14,152 nt of DNA from JBCDBH01 sp039184055 (lineage in GTDB: Bacteria > Acidobacteriota > Thermoanaerobaculia > Multivoradales > J023). Position numbers and translations under genes: made by a program. The stretch spans positions 1 through 14,152 of the forward strand of contig JBCDBH010000134.1 in assembly GCA_039184055.1 (NCBI GenBank), given 5' to 3'. The first letter of the stretch is position 1. Each line of letters begins with the position of its first letter. Below are positions 6,379 through 14,038 of the stretch, in pieces. The notes below the pieces were generated by a model. It was not told where the DNA came from, did not search any database, and saw only the letters and a program-made list of their open reading frames with translations.

Positions 6379-8376
6379 TTACTCCGTGGCTCGTTGACAG
6401 CTGTGTCGCCAGAAGTACAAGACCAGCGCGGCGAACGCGGCAAGCGCCAGCCAAGGCGCCGCCTCACCGGCCCAGGCCGAGCCCATGCTCCCTGGGGCTT
6501 CGCCGGTGGTTTGCGTGTGGTAGACAGCGTAGGCGGCGATCAAGACGCCTAGAAGCCCTTCTCCACCGACGAGCCCGGAACCGAGCAGGATGCCGCGCTC
6601 ACGACGACGGGCAGAATCCTCGGGATCGCGTGCGGTCTTTTCGGCGGCGGCGCGTAGCAGACCCCCGAAGAAAATGGGCACCATGGTCGACACGGGGAGA
6701 TAGACACCCACCGCGAACGGAAGACTGGGAATGCCGAGCAGCTCGATGATCAACGCCAGTCCGATACCTATGCCGACCAGACCCCAAGGCATCGAGCCTT
6801 CGAGCACACCGTCGATGACGACTTTCATCAGCGTGGCTTGCGGTGCCGGCAGCTCTTCGCCACCGAAGCCGTAGGCCTGGCCGAGATACATCACGGTCAG
6901 ACAGATGAAGACCGCGCTGGTGAGCACACCGATCAACTCGCCGAGCTGCTGTCTTCGTGGGGTCGCACCGAGCAGAAAGCCCGTTTTGAGATCCTGCGAC
7001 GTATCTCCCGCGATCGATGCGGCGATCGCGACGACGGCGCCGACGGTGAGAGCCGCCGCTTTGCCGGCCGTGTCCGTCCAGCCGAGCAAGAGGAAAACCG
7101 CCGCGGTGGCGAGCAGCGTGGCGATCGTCATACCGCTCGTCGGATTCGAGGTGACGCCGACCAGACCGACGATCCGCGACGACACCGTGACAAAGAAGAA
7201 CGCGCAGATCACCGCCAGGACCGCGGCGATGCCACGGCCGACCATGCTGTCGATCGTAAAGAAGCTCCACGGAGCGACGGTCAAGCCGAAGATGATGACG
7301 AGGGCGCCGATACCCACCACCTTGAGCGGCAGGTCGAGCGCGGTACGAAGCTCAGCGACTTCACTACCGGAGCCACTTGCGGCAAGCCGCTTGCGCAGCT
7401 GTTGGCTACCGATCTGAAAGCTCTTGATCATGGTCGGGAGGGCGCGGATCAGAGTCAGGATGCCGGCGGTGGCAACGGCTCCGGCACCGATGTACCGAAC
7501 GTATCGAGTCCAGAGCTGACCCGGGCTCATATCACTCACCAGCATCGTCGCCTCGGGATACAGAGGCGTCATTCTGCCGTCGCCGAAGACGGCGATGAGA
7601 GGAATGATCACGACCCAAGACAAGAGACCGCCACCCACCATGACCGCGGCGATACGTGGTCCTAGAATGTAGCCGACGCCGAAGAGCGCCGCCGACACTT
7701 CGGTACCGATCTCACCCTTTTTGAGCAGCGGGAGTTGAATCGTCAACCTGTCCGGCAGAGCATGGAGCCAACCAAAAACCGCTTTGACCAGGGCGCCGAC
7801 GCCGAGACCGATGAAGACGCTCCGCGCACGATCCCCTCCGGCTTCGCTGGCGACCAGAACCTCGGCGCATGCCGTTCCCTCGGGATACGGAAGTTTGCCG
7901 TGCTCACCGGCGATCAGGAAGCGGCGTAGCGGAATCATGAAGAGCACGCCGAGCAGCCCACCGGCGAGCCCGAGCGTGGTCAGCTGGATCAGATCGGGTT
8001 CGAGACCCCACAGAAAAAGCGCGGGTGTCGTGAAGATGATTCCGCTGGCGATCGACGAGGACGCCGACCCGGTGGTCTGCGAGAGATTGGCTTCGAGGAT
8101 GCCCGACTTCACGCCACCCGAGGCAAGTAGACGAAACACGAAGAGGGTCAAGACGGCGACTGGAATCGACGTCGAAATGGTCAATCCGACCCGTAGGCCC
8201 AAGTAGGCGTTCGCCGCCCCGAAAGCGATGCCACAGGCGATGCCGGTGACGATCGCTTTGAGGGTGAGCTCGGCTGGAGACGAGCTGGCGGGTACATAGG
8301 GTTCGTAGGTCTCACCTTGCTCGAGAGGGCGATAGGCAAGATGGCTCAGACCCTTGTTCGTGCTCGACTCCGCCAT
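6379..8376 (-). CDS. OPT-family oligopeptide transporter
   Basis: Proton-coupled inner-membrane importer of short peptides (some family members carry metal chelates). The 665-residue protein is almost wholly hydrophobic, with roughly 14-16 membrane segments. It carries signatures of the prokaryotic OPT subfamily: GAANAYLGLRVGLTISTSIP near the N-terminus, NLSQTTGSASSSIASGIIFT, HGKLPYPEGTACAEVLVASE, GVTSNPTSGMTIA, and SIAGDTSQDLKTGFLLGATP. The ATG at 8376 has a good Shine-Dalgarno, AAGGGAG at 8389-8383, 6 nt upstream. It follows the secreted metalloprotease by 34 bp and precedes the cyclase by 65 bp, all on the same strand, so uptake of peptides released by the protease is the natural reading. 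Substrate specificity (peptide or metal complex) cannot be read from sequence alone; the context favours peptides. Confidence 0.93.
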   Translation of the reverse strand: MAESSTNKGLSHLAYRPLEQGETYEPYVPASSSPAELTLKAIVTGIACGIAFGAANAYLGLRVGLTISTSIPVAVLTLFVFRLLASGGVKSGILEANLSQTTGSASSSIASGIIFTTPALFLWGLEPDLIQLTTLGLAGGLLGVLFMIPLRRFLIAGEHGKLPYPEGTACAEVLVASEAGGDRARSVFIGLGVGALVKAVFGWLHALPDRLTIQLPLLKKGEIGTEVSAALFGVGYILGPRIAAVMVGGGLLSWVVIIPLIAVFGDGRMTPLYPEATMLVSDMSPGQLWTRYVRYIGAGAVATAGILTLIRALPTMIKSFQIGSQQLRKRLAASGSGSEVAELRTALDLPLKVVGIGALVIIFGLTVAPWSFFTIDSMVGRGIAAVLAVICAFFFVTVSSRIVGLVGVTSNPTSGMTIATLLATAAVFLLLGWTDTAGKAAALTVGAVVAIAASIAGDTSQDLKTGFLLGATPRRQQLGELIGVLTSAVFICLTVMYLGQAYGFGGEELPAPQATLMKVVIDGVLEGSMPWGLVGIGIGLALIIELLGIPSLPFAVGVYLPVSTMVPIFFGGLLRAAAEKTARDPEDSARRRERGILLGSGLVGGEGLLGVLIAAYAVYHTQTTGEAPGSMGSAWAGEAAPWLALAAFAALVLYFWRHSCQRATE

Positions 8377-8410
8377 GGTTGGCTCCCTTGTCTACGATGT
8401 GGCTGGTTGA

Positions 8411-10918
8411 TTAATGGAAGCTGCACGCTCCGAGGTCATGGTCCATCATTCCGATCGGGCTGCCCGGCGGCATGGTGGGTGGATGGTCGACGACCACCAT
8501 CGAGGACCAATCCCGATCGAAATAGCGCTCGATATCGCTCCGCAAGGAAGCGGCATGGGCTCCGACGAGCTCCCCATCGGCGGACTGTGCTGTCTGGGAG
8601 CGCTGGTCGATACGCAGGGCGAGCTGGCGCAGGCCGCGTTCGACTGCGCTACGCACCGCCGGGGGAACATCACCGTGCACGCCGAGACCGATCAGATAAT
8701 CGGCAATCACCCGTTCCGTCACGCGACGGATCTCGCTTTGGCGAAGCGTGTCCGTGACCGTGGACGGCGACACCTTGTCGATGACCCGATCCACCAGCTC
8801 GTTGGCGTGAGGCAGGGTCGGATCGCGCCGATGCAGATCGATCATGCGCATCATCCGTTCGGGTTGGAACAGGACCGAGGCGACTTGCCCGGCCACGGTC
8901 GCCGCGGCACCGAGGGGGTCGAGGACGGGTGCCGTGTCGAGATCGAACGTCTCACGATTGCGACCGATACCAAACGGCCGTGGTGGGATGGTCTCGAGTA
9001 CCGCGTCTGGGAAATCGAGCTCTTCGGGCTCGAGAAGTCGCAAGATCACATCGATGGCACGTCGTTGACGTGCGGCGTCGACGACCTCGTACGGATCCTG
9101 ACCATCACCACGGACGGCGTAGTGGTACTCGACTCCACCGACCGTCTTGGCGGCGGCGATGATCTGGAAGCGATGATGAAAGTACACCGGGACCAGCACT
9201 TCTTCGAGCTCGGCTAGAGCCGTACCGGGCAAGACGTTGTGCTCGCCAAAGCGATCGAGCGCGTAACGACGTACCGCGAGTGCGTTCTCGAGACCATCGA
9301 CTGGATCGGCGAAGTTGTCCCAGAGGTTGGCGCGTGGATCGGCGGCGCCCGCCGGTCGGGCATCGGGATCGGAGAGGAAGAGCTTGTCGAGACCGGCTCG
9401 GACCAGGGACTCGAGCTCGACTTTCTCGTCTTTGTCTCCGAAGTCGGTATAGCCGAATTGCACGGTGAGGATGTCCCAGCTACCGAGACCGACGCCGTAG
9501 GCTCGGCTGGTGTCGAGGCCGTTCGGGCCCAGGGTGATCAGCGGCGCCGGATAGTCCATGACCGAGGCTCGATCGTCATAGGTGCTGGCGGCGAAGTTGT
9601 GGGCGATACCGATGGTGTGCCCGACCTCGTGCGCGGAGAGCTGGCGGATGCGGGCCAGCGACAGCTCGATCGGATCGTCCGGGGCTCCGGAGCCGGTTTT
9701 CTCGGTGCCGAGCAGACCCTCGAAGAGCAGGCGATCTTGCCGCACACGAAGAGAACCCAACGAGACGTGCCCTTTGATCATCTCGCCGGTGCGTGGATCG
9801 ACCACTCCCCCACCATAGGACCAACCTCGCGTCGACCGATGCACCCATTGAATGACGTTGTAGCGCACGTCGAGTGGATGAACATCGGGCGGCAGAAGCT
9901 CGACTTGGTAGGCATCGATCCAGCCAGCGGCTTCGAAGGCTTCGGCCCACCAGCGCGCGCCGTCGAGAAGCGCGCTGCGGATCGGTTCGGGCGCTCCACG
10001 GTCGACGTAGTAGACGATCGGCTCCTTGGCACGCGAGCGAGGGGCGTCGGGATCCGTTTTCTCGAGACGATGACGCACGATCCATTGACGCCGCGTGGTT
10101 TGATCGAGCGGCGCGGCATAGTCGTAAAAGGTGACACCGAACATACCCATGCGCGGGTCGAGCTCGCGCGGTTCGTAGTCGTCATCGGGAAGTCGCACGA
10201 AGGCGTGGCGCTGGACCAAGGTCACCGCTTCGGGAGTCGGCGTGACGCTTCGCACCAGGTCACCGGGATTGGAGCTGCCGTACGTCAGGATCGACTGAAA
10301 CTCGGTGTTGTCCGGAAACGACAGGATGGCATCGTAGTCCACGGCGCTGCGACTGGGATCGAGCGCGAAATCCCCTTGCTCGGTGGCCTGGAGCGTTTGC
10401 ACGACTCGGTGGGTGTCGCGAATCAGGAAGTCGCTGACCTCGATCAGCGCTCTGCCATCGGCGTCTAGCGCACCGATTTTGCCTCCCCACAACACCGAGG
10501 TTGCGAACGACTCCGCCGTGGCACGGATCTCGGCGGGTTCATCGCTCAACGCGCGGTAGGTGAGGTTGGGCTCCTCGAAGAGCACTCTCGAGCCATGTCG
10601 CGAGATGCGTAGCAGTCGAGCTGGTCCCAGCTGGCCACGATCGAGACCGACGGGGTTCGAGCCCAAACCACGCACGAGAGCCTCGACGTAAAGAAGCTCC
10701 GCGACGACTCGATCTTCTCCGGGTGGCGGCAGCTCCAACCAGACTTTGCCGCGTTTCGGATCGGGCCAGACCGTAAAGAAACCCTGCTCTGCTTGGAGCC
10801 CAGCGGTGACCTCCGCAACGGTTGGTTGATCATCCTGGCTATCGCCAGGTTGCGCACCGACATTGAGATGTGTCGAGAACAGAGTCAGGAAGACCATGCC
10901 GAACAGGAAGGTTCTCAT
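8411..10918 (-). CDS. Secreted zinc-dependent metalloprotease (metzincin-like, DUF5117/DUF4953 type)
   Basis: Predicted extracytoplasmic endopeptidase of 835 residues. A signal peptide occupies about residues 1-22 (basic start, hydrophobic core, V-G-A before the cleavage point), which leaves Gln23 as the predicted mature N-terminus; there is no lipobox. A large N-terminal region (about 30-300, the DUF5117-like part) contains FFTVWPDPKRGKVWLELP. The catalytic motif is HEVGHTIGIAHN at 430-441, with zinc ligands His430, His434 and His440 and catalytic Glu431. A Met-turn SVMDYP follows at 452-457. Together these are metzincin hallmarks. The ATG at 10918 has AGGAG at 10934-10930, 11 nt upstream. 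It is the first gene of the operon with the OPT transporter and glutaminyl cyclase. Family identity is strong; substrate is unknown. Confidence 0.9.
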   Translation of the reverse strand: MRTFLFGMVFLTLFSTHLNVGAQPGDSQDDQPTVAEVTAGLQAEQGFFTVWPDPKRGKVWLELPPPGEDRVVAELLYVEALVRGLGSNPVGLDRGQLGPARLLRISRHGSRVLFEEPNLTYRALSDEPAEIRATAESFATSVLWGGKIGALDADGRALIEVSDFLIRDTHRVVQTLQATEQGDFALDPSRSAVDYDAILSFPDNTEFQSILTYGSSNPGDLVRSVTPTPEAVTLVQRHAFVRLPDDDYEPRELDPRMGMFGVTFYDYAAPLDQTTRRQWIVRHRLEKTDPDAPRSRAKEPIVYYVDRGAPEPIRSALLDGARWWAEAFEAAGWIDAYQVELLPPDVHPLDVRYNVIQWVHRSTRGWSYGGGVVDPRTGEMIKGHVSLGSLRVRQDRLLFEGLLGTEKTGSGAPDDPIELSLARIRQLSAHEVGHTIGIAHNFAASTYDDRASVMDYPAPLITLGPNGLDTSRAYGVGLGSWDILTVQFGYTDFGDKDEKVELESLVRAGLDKLFLSDPDARPAGAADPRANLWDNFADPVDGLENALAVRRYALDRFGEHNVLPGTALAELEEVLVPVYFHHRFQIIAAAKTVGGVEYHYAVRGDGQDPYEVVDAARQRRAIDVILRLLEPEELDFPDAVLETIPPRPFGIGRNRETFDLDTAPVLDPLGAAATVAGQVASVLFQPERMMRMIDLHRRDPTLPHANELVDRVIDKVSPSTVTDTLRQSEIRRVTERVIADYLIGLGVHGDVPPAVRSAVERGLRQLALRIDQRSQTAQSADGELVGAHAASLRSDIERYFDRDWSSMVVVDHPPTMPPGSPIGMMDHDLGACSFH

Positions 10919-11018
10919 CGAGTGTCGCTCTCCTCGAAGACGAGTGTGGATGGGGCGCGAAGTCTACCACTGACATCACTTAGGAGGTGGTTTCACGGAT
11001 GGTAGGCTTTCAGCGCTC
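10919..11018. promoter_or_regulatory. Divergent promoter region between the protease operon and the sirtuin gene
   Basis: This 100-bp gap must hold both promoters. Leftward, a TAGACT -10-like box (10966-10961) would start transcription near 10954 and leave a short leader carrying the AGGAG; no good -35 is seen. Rightward, TAGGCT (11003-11008) would initiate about 4 nt before the sirtuin ATG, giving a nearly leaderless mRNA; an AGGAGGTGG at 10982-10990 lies too far upstream (28 nt) to serve that ATG. Both -10 boxes are weak matches. Confidence 0.35.
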
Positions 11019-11828
11019 ATGCATACGCTAACGCATCGCCTGCTCGAGCTCTTTGCCGGAGTCGGGAGGGATCACCGGCTCGTCGTCGTAACCGGCGCGG
11101 GCATTTCGCTGGCAAGTGGGATCTCGACCTTTCGCGGCAGCGACGACGGCGCGGTTTGGGAAAACGATGTGCTCGAAAAGGGCACGGCGCGATACTTCCA
11201 TGCTCATCCGGTCGATTCATGGGAGTGGTACCAGAAGCGCTTCGGCCAAGTCTTGGGCAAGCAACCCAATCCCGCTCATGACGCTTTGGTGGAGCTCGAA
11301 CGCTGGCACCGACGGCGTGGCGGTGCGTTCCTACTCGTGACGCAGAATATCGACGGTCTTCATCGGGCAGCGGGCTCGGGAGAGCTCGTCGAGGTTCACG
11401 GTACCGCCGCACGGGTCAGGTGCTCGGTATTCGGCTGTCTCGATGGGGCGCCCCAGGGATCGATCGATCGGGACGATATCGACCTCGAGCCTTTCGTTGC
11501 ATCGCCGAGTCGACTCACCCTACCGATCTGCCCGAGTTGCGATGCCGTGCTGCGTCCACACGTGCTGTGGTTCGATGAGTACTACGCGGACCATGAGGAT
11601 TTTCAGTGGCAGCGCGTCGTCGAAGCCGCCGAGTCTGCTGATTTCATGCTCTTCGTCGGAACATCGTTCGCGGTCGGCGTGACCGATCTTTTCGTGCGTG
11701 CGGGAAGCAGTCGCGGAGCGACGATGGTGTCGATCGATCCGGCACCGAGTGCCCCCGCCGTGCCAGGCATGATCACGCTGAGTGCCAAAGCCGAGGAGCT
11801 GTTGCCATCGGTGATGAGGCTCCTGTAG
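11019..11828 (+). CDS. SIR2-family NAD-dependent protein deacylase, with SIRT5/CobB-like desuccinylase motif
   Basis: Removes acyl groups from lysines while consuming NAD+. The 269 residues contain the NAD-binding GAGISLASGISTFRG (26-40), TQNIDGLH (108-115), catalytic His127 in EVHGT, zinc Cys135/Cys140 and Cys171/Cys174, and GTS (214-216). The segment WEWYQKRFGQVLGKQPNPAH aligns with the SIRT5 stretch containing Tyr102-x-x-Arg105; here these are Tyr71 and Arg74, the residues that hold the acidic end of succinyl- or malonyl-lysine. The zinc pairs are C-x4-C then C-x2-C, the reverse of the spacing I recall for SIRT5. No Shine-Dalgarno precedes the ATG, and no other in-frame start occurs before the stop at 10971. 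Divergent from the protease operon; sirtuin identity is firm, acyl preference is inferred. Confidence 0.9.
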   Translation: MHTLTHRLLELFAGVGRDHRLVVVTGAGISLASGISTFRGSDDGAVWENDVLEKGTARYFHAHPVDSWEWYQKRFGQVLGKQPNPAHDALVELERWHRRRGGAFLLVTQNIDGLHRAAGSGELVEVHGTAARVRCSVFGCLDGAPQGSIDRDDIDLEPFVASPSRLTLPICPSCDAVLRPHVLWFDEYYADHEDFQWQRVVEAAESADFMLFVGTSFAVGVTDLFVRAGSSRGATMVSIDPAPSAPAVPGMITLSAKAEELLPSVMRLL

Positions 11829-11840
11829 GGCCTTACTCAG

Positions 11841-11857
11841 GACGGCAAACGGCCGTC
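11841..11857. terminator. Small hairpin between convergent sirtuin and SGNH genes
   Basis: GACGGC (11841-11846) pairs perfectly with GCCGTC (11852-11857) around a 5-nt loop. It sits between two convergent stop codons, where a bidirectional terminator would be expected, but there is no T-run on either side and the stem is only 6 bp. Confidence 0.35.
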
Positions 11858-11864
11858 GGGAAGA

Positions 11865-13382
11865 CTACTCTTCTGGCGGGGGAAACGCCTCGATATCCGA
11901 TCGACTGGCAAAGGTACCCAGAGCATTGAAGTAGGTAGCGGTTTGCCCGGTCGTCGTGTCGGTGACCTCGAGATTGAATGCTACGTTCGACAGAGCGCCG
12001 AAGAAGACCCAGAAGTTGCCGTTGATCGCGGTGCCGTCGAGCACTTTGACGACCAGCTCGATGTTCTGGTCATCAAAAAACCAGAAGTAACCTGTATCGG
12101 AAGTCAGGGCCACGGCTTGACCGGCGCCTTGGGTACCCGAGAAGTCCTGCCAGGTCATTGTGAGCGCAAACCGATCTCCGAGACACAAGATCTCGTCATC
12201 GGGTTGGCAACTGCCCCCGCGCGGCTGGGCCTGAGGAGGTGTCGAAGGCTCTCGCGCGGTGGTTGCAGTCGAGGCGGAGTCCGTCAGGGTCGACGTGCCG
12301 CCCGGAAAGGCCGAGGTGTCACCCACGCTGGCTTGGGTTCCCAGTGGGTTGTCGTAAGTCAGACAAACGCCGGATTCGGTATCGATGATCCGCAAGGAAT
12401 ACCCGACATTCGACAAGGCGCCATAAAAGACCCAGAAATTGCCGTTGAGGGGGCGCCCATCGAGTACCTTGACGACGAGCTCGATGTTCTCCTCGGTGAA
12501 GAACCAGAAGAGTCCGGTGTCGTCGGTCCGTGGTTGCGCGTTGCCGGCTCCCCGCTCGCCTTCGGCGGTTGTCCAGTCGACCTCGACCTGGAAGCGACCT
12601 TGGTTGAGGCAGAGAGTGTCGTCCGAGGGTACGCAGGTCGAACCGGGTGGAAGGTCACAGGTCAGAGAGTCGGCGACCGTGGGGGCAAACGTTGCCGCCA
12701 TGATGTCGTAGCCGTCTGGGTTGAGGTGCCACGGATCGGAGTAGAGATCCTCGTAGAGATCTGGAATATCGATGAATCGGTCGAATTGGTCGACGAACGG
12801 ATAGTTACCCATCATGGCGTCTTCTTCGACGACGCTGGCGAAGAAGGCTGATCGGTCGTTGGTGCCGCACTCGGGATCTCGTGGAATGACCGAGGCGACG
12901 ACAGGTACACGATTGGTGTCCTGGATCTTGGTTGCCATCTGGTTGATGTTGAAGCGTACCGACTCGACGCTGATCGAGGGGCTCGACAGGTCGTTCGTGC
13001 CTTCCATGAGCAGGACCACGCGCGCGTCGGGCCGAGCGAGGAGGACATCGTCCAAGCGGCTGACCGCCTGGGACGTGAGCTCTCCACAGACGCCGTAGTT
13101 CAACACCACGGGATTCTCGATACCCAAACTCGCCAGATCCTGTTCGAGGAAGTTGGTGTACCCACCGAAGGTGATCGGCGCATCCTCGTCACAGGTGATC
13201 ACACCATCCCCGAATCCGAGCGTGATGCTGTCGCCGAAGGCGATCAGCTCTTCGGTGGCCATGGCTTGGGGCACGAGCCCGAGGTTGATCATCAGAAGGC
13301 TGATCACCAGAACGACGCTGGCGACACGGAATGCAGGGGCTGTACGGAACAAGTCGAACGATGTCGACAACATACGGAACAT
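11865..13382 (-). CDS. Secreted SGNH/GDSL-type hydrolase with two C-terminal FWFF/VVKVLDG modules
   Basis: Probable extracytoplasmic esterase or lipase-like enzyme of 505 residues. A long signal peptide (about 1-42, ending QAMA before TEEL) is followed by the SGNH domain: IAFGDSITLG with Ser52 (block I), NYGVCGE at 95-101 (block II), EGTND with Asn130 (block III), and SDPWHLNPDGY with Asp216 and His219 (block V). Then come two related modules, residues about 248-360 and 391-501, joined by a Thr/Ser/Pro-rich linker. The ATG at 13382 is chosen because GGAG lies 6 nt upstream and the signal peptide then begins normally. Frames open to 13466, but that extension would start at the predicted transcription start. 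Substrate (lipid, acetylated glycan or other ester) is unknown, as is the role of the modules. Confidence 0.88.
   Translation of the reverse strand: MFRMLSTSFDLFRTAPAFRVASVVLVISLLMINLGLVPQAMATEELIAFGDSITLGFGDGVITCDEDAPITFGGYTNFLEQDLASLGIENPVVLNYGVCGELTSQAVSRLDDVLLARPDARVVLLMEGTNDLSSPSISVESVRFNINQMATKIQDTNRVPVVASVIPRDPECGTNDRSAFFASVVEEDAMMGNYPFVDQFDRFIDIPDLYEDLYSDPWHLNPDGYDIMAATFAPTVADSLTCDLPPGSTCVPSDDTLCLNQGRFQVEVDWTTAEGERGAGNAQPRTDDTGLFWFFTEENIELVVKVLDGRPLNGNFWVFYGALSNVGYSLRIIDTESGVCLTYDNPLGTQASVGDTSAFPGGTSTLTDSASTATTAREPSTPPQAQPRGGSCQPDDEILCLGDRFALTMTWQDFSGTQGAGQAVALTSDTGYFWFFDDQNIELVVKVLDGTAINGNFWVFFGALSNVAFNLEVTDTTTGQTATYFNALGTFASRSDIEAFPPPEE
11880..12212 (-). repeat. C-terminal module, copy 2 (protein-level repeat)
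   Basis: About 111 residues beginning with Ser-Cys and ending AFP. The core reads DTGYFWFFDDQNIELVVKVL followed by DG, then NGNFWVFFGALSNV and TATYFNALGTFAS. It matches copy 1 almost residue for residue in the core, and the two coding stretches are visibly similar at DNA level (about 11993-12098 versus 12416-12519). The composition (Trp, Phe, Asn, Gly, Asp, alternating hydrophobics) suggests a beta-sandwich. Function unknown. Confidence 0.85.
12303..12641 (-). repeat. C-terminal module, copy 1 (protein-level repeat)
   Basis: About 113 residues beginning Ser-Thr-Cys and ending AFP. The core reads DTGLFWFFTEENIELVVKVL followed by DG, then NGNFWVFYGALSNV and LTYDNPLGTQAS. Both copies open with a Cys-x-Pro-x-Asp-Asp/Glu...Leu-Cys-Leu segment, so each has a potential local disulfide, consistent with a secreted domain. 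Confidence 0.85.
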
Positions 13383-13471
13383 CCAAGTCTCCGAAACCGG
13401 GCCGTGCCACGGGCGTGTAGCCATTGATCTGAAACCTGTGGTGGAAATCATGCCGCCACGCGACACGTCTC

Positions 13472-13477
13472 AGTATA
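13472..13477 (-). promoter_or_regulatory. Candidate -10 box for the SGNH hydrolase gene
   Basis: On the minus strand TATACT occupies 13477-13472, a one-mismatch -10 hexamer. Initiation would fall near 13465, giving a leader of about 83 nt before the ATG at 13382. No convincing -35 element is seen at 16-18 bp spacing. Confidence 0.4.
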
Positions 13478-13492
13478 CCGACTCGAGCAGGA

Positions 13493-13519
13493 CCATGCCA
13501 CTAAGCCATACCGCATGGC
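13493..13519. other. Two mutually exclusive small hairpins downstream of the NTF2-like gene
   Basis: CCATGC (13493-13498) can pair with GCATGG (13513-13518), or GCCAT (13505-13509) with ATGGC (13515-13519) around a 5-nt loop; the two share an arm. They lie just after the stop of the NTF2-like gene and just before the SGNH promoter, a plausible terminator place, but there is no U-run. Confidence 0.25.
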
Positions 13520-13528
13520 GCGATCCGC

Positions 13529-14038
13529 TCACAAAAAGCTCTCGATTCCGTCGAGCACTTCGAGAATCTCGAGGTGCTCGATACGCCAATCACCTTCGAC
13601 TTTACGCCAACGCAGAGCAAGTCGGTAGACTCCCCTACCGCCACCATCACCACTGGCTGACAAGGTCGCGGTGGTGGTCATCGACGCAGTCGGGAGTGGA
13701 TCGCCGAGCTCGATCTGCGTATCGGAGAAACCCACCCGGATGTCTTCTCGACTTTGTCGGAAGCCGGCATAGGCACGCGTCAGCTGGCGCTGGTCGGCTA
13801 TGACTTGGTTGTACGGTCCGAGATCAACGGTCAGGTCGTCGCTGAACAGCTGGATGAGCTGGCTCGCCTTGTCGACGGTTGCCAGCGCATTCTCTCCTTG
13901 GCTCTTGCTGATCACTGTGCCGAGTCGATCGAGCTGTCGGCGAACCTTGCCTTCTTCACCGGTAAACGTGCCGAGCGCCCAAACGAGCAACGCGGCGGCC
14001 ACGATCGCGAAGAGAAGCGTCGAGGGGCGGATCTTCAC
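13529..14038 (-). CDS. Single-pass membrane protein with NTF2/SnoaL-like extracytoplasmic domain
   Basis: Predicted 169 residues from a GTG at 14038. A membrane segment occupies about residues 7-23 (TLLFAIVAAALLVWALG) after a short basic N-terminus, giving an N-in anchor. The rest (EEGKVRRQLDRLGTVISKSQ..., LIQLFSDDLTVDLG, then strands ending VYRLALRWRKVEGDWRIEHL) follows the helix-helix-long-strand order of NTF2-like folds. The W-R-K-x-x-G-D-W-R-I pattern is typical of that superfamily. No catalytic residues can be named, so it may be a binding or scaffolding domain. The GTG is preferred because it overlaps the upstream stop as GTGA and leaves a normal anchor. The in-frame extension to an ATG-equivalent start at 14119 runs through codons of the upstream gene's other frame. 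Confidence 0.7.
   Translation of the reverse strand: MKIRPSTLLFAIVAAALLVWALGTFTGEEGKVRRQLDRLGTVISKSQGENALATVDKASQLIQLFSDDLTVDLGPYNQVIADQRQLTRAYAGFRQSREDIRVGFSDTQIELGDPLPTASMTTTATLSASGDGGGRGVYRLALRWRKVEGDWRIEHLEILEVLDGIESFL

Noticed and set aside
6838..7665. A 275-codon open frame on the + strand
   Set aside because: Antisense to the OPT transporter. The highly charged, low-hydrophobic translation is what a membrane-protein gene gives in a complementary frame.
9239..10468. A 409-codon open frame on the + strand
   Set aside because: It lies entirely antisense to the metalloprotease gene, whose signal peptide, HExxHxxGxxH and Met-turn are unmistakable. Long antisense frames are expected opposite GC-rich genes, and its translation has no recognisable motif.
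10990..10997. GTTTCACG, a half match to the parS consensus
   Set aside because: Only one half-site is present and the other arm does not match. An 8-base match in 14 kb is weak evidence for a ParB site.
11993..12519. Similar DNA segments about 425 bp apart, considered as a mobile-element or CRISPR-like repeat
   Set aside because: They encode the two copies of one protein module in frame, and divergence follows codon positions. There is no regular spacing, and no terminal inverted repeats were seen.
11943..12851. A 302-codon open frame on the + strand
   Set aside because: Antisense shadow of the SGNH hydrolase gene. Its apparent internal repeats merely mirror the duplicated module on the other strand.
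13383..13466. N-terminal extension of the SGNH hydrolase to a GTG at 13466
   Set aside because: It would begin at the predicted transcription start, lacks a Shine-Dalgarno, and would place 28 extra residues before an otherwise normal signal peptide. The ATG at 13382 has GGAG at good spacing.
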